A stretch of DNA of 8,422 nucleotides from contig JAZNUH010000032.1 in NCBI GenBank assembly GCA_045592225.1, positions 1 through 8,422 on the forward strand, read 5' to 3'. A program made the translations under genes and the position numbers. This stretch comes from JAZNUH01 sp045592225 (GTDB lineage Bacteria > Bacillota > Clostridia > UMGS1883 > UMGS1540). Below, one piece after another: positions 4,723-8,422 of the stretch; positions within the stretch are counted from its first letter, which is position 1; each line of letters starts with the position of its first letter. Below the pieces are notes generated by a model. The model ran no database searches. It was not told the origin of the DNA and saw nothing but the letters and a program-made list of their open reading frames with translations.

Positions 4723-6774
4723 ATGAAAAAAATTGCAAAATTAACGGCACTTGTAACTGCTGCGGCGTTATGCTTTACATCCGGCGCTATAATGGCACCC
4801 AAATGCATTCAGGCTGCCACGGCACTGGAACAGTTATGCGAAAAGGGCATCATTCATGGCTATGAAGACGGTCAGCTCAGACCCGATTACAAGCTGACCA
4901 GAGCAGAGTTTGCAAAAATTCTTTGTAATATGTCATCCGATGCGGTCACTACACAGCTTTATTATGAATTTCCAGACCTTCCCGAAACTCACTGGGCAAA
5001 CGAGTATGTGCAGCGTGCAGCAAACGCAGGTTGGCTTGTGGGCTATGATGACGGCACATTCCGTCCTGATACTTACATAACATACGAACAGGCGGTAGCA
5101 GTGTTATGCCGTGTGGCGGGAATAGCGGTTACCGATTATCCCTACGGTTGCATTGCCGCAGCTATTAACAATTCGATTACCGACGGTGTTCAGGCGCTTA
5201 TCGGCGAGGATATAAGCCGTGGTCAGGCAGCGATTTTAATTGTAAATACCCTGGAATATATGGAAAATGAACCACAGATTGAACTGCTGGCGTCGGGTTA
5301 CGGTGGCGGTAGCAGTGGCGGAGGTGGCTATGGCGTGGTTGCAACAAAGGAAGCATTGGACTATGACGGATTTGCAGGAATGCCCTACCAAAACACCGAG
5401 GAATATTTTACCAACGAGGAAAACACCTTCAGGAATGCACTTGAGTCACCTCTTTCTACCTTTTCCATTGATGCGGACACAGCATCATACAGTAATATGC
5501 GCCGATTTATTTTAGATGGCATGAAAATCCCTGACGGAGCAATACGCACCGAAGAGCTTATAAACTATTTTGATTACACACCTGCGCAGACAGAAGAGGG
5601 CAAGCCCTTTGGCGTAAAGAGCACTGTGGCAGAGTGTCCGTGGAATACTGAAAACCAGTTGGCCATGCTTACTGTATCGGGTGAGCAGATGAATGAAAAA
5701 AAGCCGTCAAACATCGTGTTTCTTATTGATGTATCCGGCTCTATGATTGATTATAACAAGCTGCCCCTTGTAAAGCAGGCGCTTTCAATGCTTCTTGACG
5801 AGCTGGGCGAAGAGGATATGATTTCTATAGTTACCTATGCTTCATACACCGGTGTGGCACTGGAGCCAACATCCGCAAGTGAAAAGGAAAAAATACTGGG
5901 TGTGCTGGACGGTCTTATGGCAGGCGGCTCAACAGCAGGGGCAAGCGGAATAACAATAGCGTACGAGCAGGCTGAAAAATTTAAGTGTGACGGCAACAAC
6001 AGAGTAATTATTTGTACCGACGGTGATTTTAACGTGGGCATCTCCTCTGCAGAAAAGCTTAAAGACCTTATAACCCAAAAGCGTGAAAGCGGAATTTTCC
6101 TGAGCGTGCTGGGCTTTGGCATGGGCAACTACAAGGACGGAAGAATGGAAACTCTTGCGCAGTACGGCAACGGCAACTACGCATACATAGACAATCTGCG
6201 AGAGGCAAAAAAGGTGCTGGTTGATGAAATGCCGAAAACTATTTATACCATTGCAAAGGACGTAAAAATCCAGGTAGAATTCAACCCCGAAAAGGTAGAA
6301 AGCTACCGTCTTATAGGTTATGAAAATCGCATTTTACAGACAGAGGACTTTAACAACGACAAAAAGGATGCAGGTGAGCTGGGTGCAGGCGCGAGCGTTA
6401 CTGTACTTTACGAAATTGTTCCTAAAAAGGGTGAGCTTACATCCCCGCTTAAATATCAGCAGATAGACGGAACGGGAAGCGACGAGCTTATGACAGTGAA
6501 AATCCGTTACAAGCTGCCCGATGGCGACGAGAGTATTCTGAGTGAGTATCCCGTACCCGCACAGGTAACAAATACGCCCGATGCCGATTTCTATTTTGCA
6601 TCGGCAGTGGCAGAGCTGGGAATGATATTGAATGATTCAAAGTTTAAAGGCAACGCCGATTATGCATCGGTTATAAAGCTTGCACTTGAAGGAATTGGCG
6701 AGGACAAGTATGGACTTCGAAACGAATTTGTGCAGCTGGTAAGCCTGTTGAAACATAATTCAGACGAGAAGTAA
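4723..6774 (+). CDS. SLH-anchored von Willebrand factor A protein (YfbK-like)
   Basis: 683 aa. A Sec signal peptide (about 1-31: MKK, hydrophobic core, then IQA) predicts export. Two clear SLH repeats follow (about 33-70 and 83-131, with GYEDGQLRPD and GYDDGTFRPD) and a third, weaker one (about 140-178); such repeats hold proteins to pyruvylated cell-wall polymer. A Gly-rich linker (192-203) leads to a VWA N-terminal domain (about 230-290, STFSIDADTASYSNMR). Then comes a VWA domain from about 329, with MIDAS residues D336, S338 and S340 (DVSGS), T404 and D433 (CTDGD). The tail (about 510-680) fits the YfbK C-terminal region (DUF3520). A complete MIDAS predicts metal-dependent binding of a protein ligand on the cell surface. 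TAAGGAGG at 4708-4715, 7 nt upstream, fixes the start. It is monocistronic, with terminators on both sides. The binding partner is unknown. Confidence 0.93.
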   Translation: MKKIAKLTALVTAAALCFTSGAIMAPKCIQAATALEQLCEKGIIHGYEDGQLRPDYKLTRAEFAKILCNMSSDAVTTQLYYEFPDLPETHWANEYVQRAANAGWLVGYDDGTFRPDTYITYEQAVAVLCRVAGIAVTDYPYGCIAAAINNSITDGVQALIGEDISRGQAAILIVNTLEYMENEPQIELLASGYGGGSSGGGGYGVVATKEALDYDGFAGMPYQNTEEYFTNEENTFRNALESPLSTFSIDADTASYSNMRRFILDGMKIPDGAIRTEELINYFDYTPAQTEEGKPFGVKSTVAECPWNTENQLAMLTVSGEQMNEKKPSNIVFLIDVSGSMIDYNKLPLVKQALSMLLDELGEEDMISIVTYASYTGVALEPTSASEKEKILGVLDGLMAGGSTAGASGITIAYEQAEKFKCDGNNRVIICTDGDFNVGISSAEKLKDLITQKRESGIFLSVLGFGMGNYKDGRMETLAQYGNGNYAYIDNLREAKKVLVDEMPKTIYTIAKDVKIQVEFNPEKVESYRLIGYENRILQTEDFNNDKKDAGELGAGASVTVLYEIVPKKGELTSPLKYQQIDGTGSDELMTVKIRYKLPDGDESILSEYPVPAQVTNTPDADFYFASAVAELGMILNDSKFKGNADYASVIKLALEGIGEDKYGLRNEFVQLVSLLKHNSDEK

Positions 6775-6781
6775 AAAAATT

Positions 6782-6820
6782 AAGGGGAAACACCGTTCTC
6801 ACGGTGTTTCCCCTTTTTTA
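6782..6820 (+). terminator. Strong intrinsic terminator after the SLH-VWA gene
   Basis: A perfect 14-bp stem, AGGGGAAACACCGT with its complement (6783-6796 and 6801-6814), has loop TCTC and is followed by six T (6814-6819). It starts 8 nt after the stop codon. Confidence 0.95.
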
Positions 6821-6840
6821 AACACAAATTGCGGCACAAT

Positions 6841-6870
6841 TTGACATTGAGGCCGGTATTGGATTATAAT
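6841..6870 (+). promoter_or_regulatory. Sigma-A promoter of the MBL-fold gene
   Basis: TTGACA (6841-6846) and TATAAT (6865-6870) are perfect boxes with an 18-nt spacer. The -10 box ends only 16 nt before the ATG, so the 5' leader would be about 10 nt and barely contain the SD AGGTGA (6877-6882). Confidence 0.85.
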
Positions 6871-6886
6871 AGCCGCAGGTGATAAT

Positions 6887-7660
6887 ATGAAAATAATTTG
6901 TCTTGCTGAAAACACATCGGCACAGGAGGGGATAGGTGCAGAGCACGGCTTATCCCTTTACATTGAATTTAAAAAGCACAAAATTTTATTTGACACGGGG
7001 CAGAGCGATTTATTTGCCCAAAATGCCGCAAGGCTTGGGGTAAATCTTGCCGGGGTTGATTTTGCGGTGTTATCCCACGGTCACTATGACCACGGCGGCG
7101 GAATTGCAAAGTTTTTTGAAATAAACAAAACCGCACCCCTTTACATAAGTACAAAGGCGTTTGAGCCATATTACCACGGGGAGGACAGGTACATAGGTCT
7201 TGATGCATCCTTAAAGGGCAGTGACCGACTTATATTTACTGACAAAGGGGTGGAAATTGACGAGGGGATAACCCTTTATACCCATATAGGTGACAGAAAA
7301 TACAATATGGGCAGTATGGGTCTGACAGTTAAGAGGGGCGGAGAATACATTCCCGACGATTTTTGCCACGAGCAGTATCTTTTACTTGAGGAGGCGGGAA
7401 AACGTGTGCTTATAAGCGGCTGCTCGCACAGGGGGATAATGGATATTGTAGGTTTTTTTGCTCCCCATATACTCATTGGAGGCTTTCATTTTTCAGGCTT
7501 ACCCACAGATGATACTCTGCAAGGGTATGCAAAGGCGCTGGGCAGCCATGGCACAGACTTTTACACCTGCCATTGTACAGGCGTGGAGCAGTTTGAATTT
7601 ATGAAAAACTATATGGACAGGCTGCACTATCTTTCGGGCGGGACGGAAATTATATTGTAA
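6887..7660 (+). CDS. MBL-fold metallohydrolase (COG1237 type)
   Basis: 257 aa, cytosolic, no signal peptide. The metallo-beta-lactamase signature is SHGHYDHGG (63-71), giving H64, H66, D68 and H69 as metal ligands. Further conserved His positions are H181 (SGCSH), H201 (GGFH) and H229 (CHCTG). The FDTG motif at 35-38 and the ending with GCSH, GGFH and CHCTG match the group annotated as MBL-fold hydrolases related to the enzyme class acting on 7,8-dihydropterin-6-methyl-(ribofuranosyl)aminobenzene phosphate (COG1237). This group is widespread in anaerobic bacteria, archaea and clostridia, and its substrate in bacteria is not established, so no specific reaction is claimed. It has its own promoter with a very short leader and no evident terminator downstream. 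It appears functionally unconnected to its neighbours. Confidence 0.9.
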   Translation: MKIICLAENTSAQEGIGAEHGLSLYIEFKKHKILFDTGQSDLFAQNAARLGVNLAGVDFAVLSHGHYDHGGGIAKFFEINKTAPLYISTKAFEPYYHGEDRYIGLDASLKGSDRLIFTDKGVEIDEGITLYTHIGDRKYNMGSMGLTVKRGGEYIPDDFCHEQYLLLEEAGKRVLISGCSHRGIMDIVGFFAPHILIGGFHFSGLPTDDTLQGYAKALGSHGTDFYTCHCTGVEQFEFMKNYMDRLHYLSGGTEIIL

Positions 7661-7763
7661 TTTTGTTCTCCTGTAGCTCTGTTTTCTGTGAAACGGACTT
7701 TTCGTTGAAACCTCGAAGAACTTTTAATGTTGATATGTAATCATTTATCAAAAGTTGATTGTG

Positions 7764-7792
7764 TTGACTAAAAACATCAAAAATCATAATAT
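7764..7792 (+). promoter_or_regulatory. Possible promoter of the DUF559 gene
   Basis: TTGACT (7764-7769) and TAATAT (7787-7792) are separated by 17 nt; the -10 box matches only 4 of 6. It lies just outside the left repeat of the DUF559 unit. It is a weak candidate; the rest of 7661-7812 shows no gene or clear terminator. Confidence 0.3.
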
Positions 7793-7813
7793 CATCTGTA
7801 AGAATGCACTGTC

Positions 7814-7872
7814 AAAAAGCCTCCCTTGTGTAAAGGGAGGTGGGTTTTGCATAGCAAAACTCGGAGGGATTG
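7814..7872. repeat. Left inverted repeat of the DUF559 unit
   Basis: Starts AAAAAGCCTCCCTT and ends GGAGGGATTG. It holds two hairpins: CCTCCCTT-GTGTA-AAGGGAGG (7820-7840) and GTTTTGC-ATA-GCAAAAC (7844-7860). It is the inverted counterpart of 8342-8406, with the same outer hairpin (CTCCCTTGTGTAAAGGGAG on both once one is reverse-complemented) and the same inner end GGGATTG; the second hairpin differs in sequence but occupies the same place. Its GGAGGG (7863-7868) acts as the ribosome-binding site of the nuclease gene. Confidence 0.8.
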
Positions 7873-7874
7873 TA

Positions 7875-8243
7875 ATGGATTATAAACACAACAAAAAAAT
7901 TGTACCACTTGCAAAAACATTACGAAAGAATATGACGAAAGAAGAAAAACACCTTTGGTATGACTATTTAAGAGAATATCCTGTCAGGTTTATAAGACAG
8001 AAAGTTATAGGAAAATATATTGTCGATTTTTACTGTGCCAAAGCAAAAATTGTTATTGAGTTGGATGGTTCGCAACATTATGAAGATGACGGAATAGAAA
8101 AAGATGCTTTGAGAACAGAGTTCTTAGAACAATATGGATTAAAAGTTATAAGAATATCAAATCTTGATATAAACAAAAACTTTGAGGGAGTATGTATATT
8201 TATTGATAATGAAGTTAAACAATCCCTCAGTCAACTCCGTTGA
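7875..8243 (+). CDS. DUF559 endonuclease-domain protein (Vsr-like)
   Basis: 122 aa from ATG 7875, set by GGAGGG at 7863-7868, 6 nt upstream; an upstream TTG at 7755 in the same frame would add 40 residues coded by the repeat and lacks an SD. The core matches DUF559, a PD-(D/E)xK/Vsr-type nuclease fold: NMTKEEKHLW (19-28), RQKVIGKYIVDFYC (41-54) with D51, and IVIELDGSQHYE (59-70) with E62, D64 and H68 as likely metal-site residues. The family is usually about 110-125 aa and of unproven function. The last seven residues, QSLSQLR (116-122), are read from the repeat beginning at 8220. The gene therefore sits exactly between inverted repeats and borrows signals from both, suggesting a nuclease-plus-repeat mobile unit. 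Codons are AT-rich compared with the oxidoreductase operon. Confidence 0.88.
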   Translation: MDYKHNKKIVPLAKTLRKNMTKEEKHLWYDYLREYPVRFIRQKVIGKYIVDFYCAKAKIVIELDGSQHYEDDGIEKDALRTEFLEQYGLKVIRISNLDINKNFEGVCIFIDNEVKQSLSQLR

Positions 8244-8317
8244 CAGCTCCCGTCTTGCCTCCTTTGATGCGTAGCATTAAGGGAGGGGGACCACCGAAGG
8301 TGGTGGAGGGATAAGGC
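8220..8317. repeat. Middle hairpin repeat overlapping the 3' end of the DUF559 gene
   Basis: Starts CAATCCCTCAGTCA and contains GTCAAC-TCC-GTTGAC (8230-8244), an imperfect CCTCC...GGAGG stem with the inner hairpin ATGC-GTA-GCAT (8267-8277), and ACCACC-GAA-GGTGGT (8290-8304), ending GGAGGGAT. Its first 31 bases repeat at 8343-8373 with a few changes, mostly in the hairpin stem. The DUF559 stop codon (8241-8243) lies inside its first hairpin. Confidence 0.8.
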
Positions 8318-8341
8318 GACCTTACTTTTTACGGCAAGAAT

Positions 8342-8406
8342 CAATCCCTCAGTCAGCTTCGCTGACAGCTCCCTTTACACAAGGGAGCCTCAAGGGAGCC
8401 TTTTTA
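8342..8406. repeat. Right inverted repeat of the DUF559 unit
   Basis: Contains GTCAGC-TTC-GCTGAC (8352-8366), GCTCCCTT-TACAC-AAGGGAGC (8368-8388) and a second partial AAGGGAGCC before T5 (8401-8405). It is the inverted counterpart of 7814-7872. The final stem with its T-run could also act as a terminator for the DUF559 transcript. The remaining bases to 8422 show nothing. Confidence 0.8.
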
Positions 8407-8422
8407 TAAGTGTTGGTTGAAA

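Noticed and set aside
7755..7874. 40-residue N-terminal extension of the DUF559 protein
   Set aside because: TTG start without SD, and the added residues are mostly translated hairpin repeat; the ATG at 7875 has a strong SD and gives the family's normal length.
7814..8406. Classical insertion sequence
   Set aside because: No transposase motif; the encoded protein is a DUF559 nuclease and no target-site duplication is visible at the repeat ends.

Overview
The window looks like chromosomal DNA of a low-to-moderate GC member of Clostridia, probably an Oscillospiraceae-like gut or rumen anaerobe. This rests on strong SD sites, consensus sigma-A promoters, an S-layer (SLH) surface protein, clostridial-type hairpin repeats and a DUF559 nuclease tied to such a repeat. 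No rRNA, tRNA or CRISPR array is present, and species cannot be assigned from the sequence alone.

Layout. Positions 1-171 are the 3' end of a large, probably secreted protein. A 436-base gap follows, holding two tandem terminators, A-rich short repeats, an array of mini-hairpins and a dispersed 23-nt repeat. It ends in a perfect sigma-A promoter with a palindrome just downstream. That promoter drives a ROK-family regulator (608-1753), a DegT/DnrJ/EryC1/StrS-type PLP aminotransferase (1783-3054) and, after a 205-base structured spacer, a Gfo/Idh/MocA oxidoreductase (3260-4306). A strong terminator follows. An SLH-anchored von Willebrand A protein of the YfbK type (4723-6774) forms its own unit with a 14-bp-stem terminator. 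An MBL-fold hydrolase of the COG1237 type (6887-7660) has its own promoter. The window ends with a small DUF559 (Vsr-like) endonuclease gene (7875-8243) nested inside hairpin-rich inverted repeats.

How the genes fit together. The ROK, aminotransferase and dehydrogenase genes form a plausible sugar or cyclitol oxidation/transamination module under a sugar-responsive repressor. The substrate cannot be read from the sequence, and no transporter, kinase or phosphatase is in view. The SLH-VWA and MBL genes look independent.

Most unusual are the non-coding parts. Two diverged copies of one multi-hairpin element lie directly 3' of the aminotransferase and dehydrogenase genes, with base changes that keep the stems paired. 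Separately, the DUF559 gene uses the flanking repeat for both its ribosome-binding site and its last seven codons, which suggests the nuclease and repeat travel as a unit.
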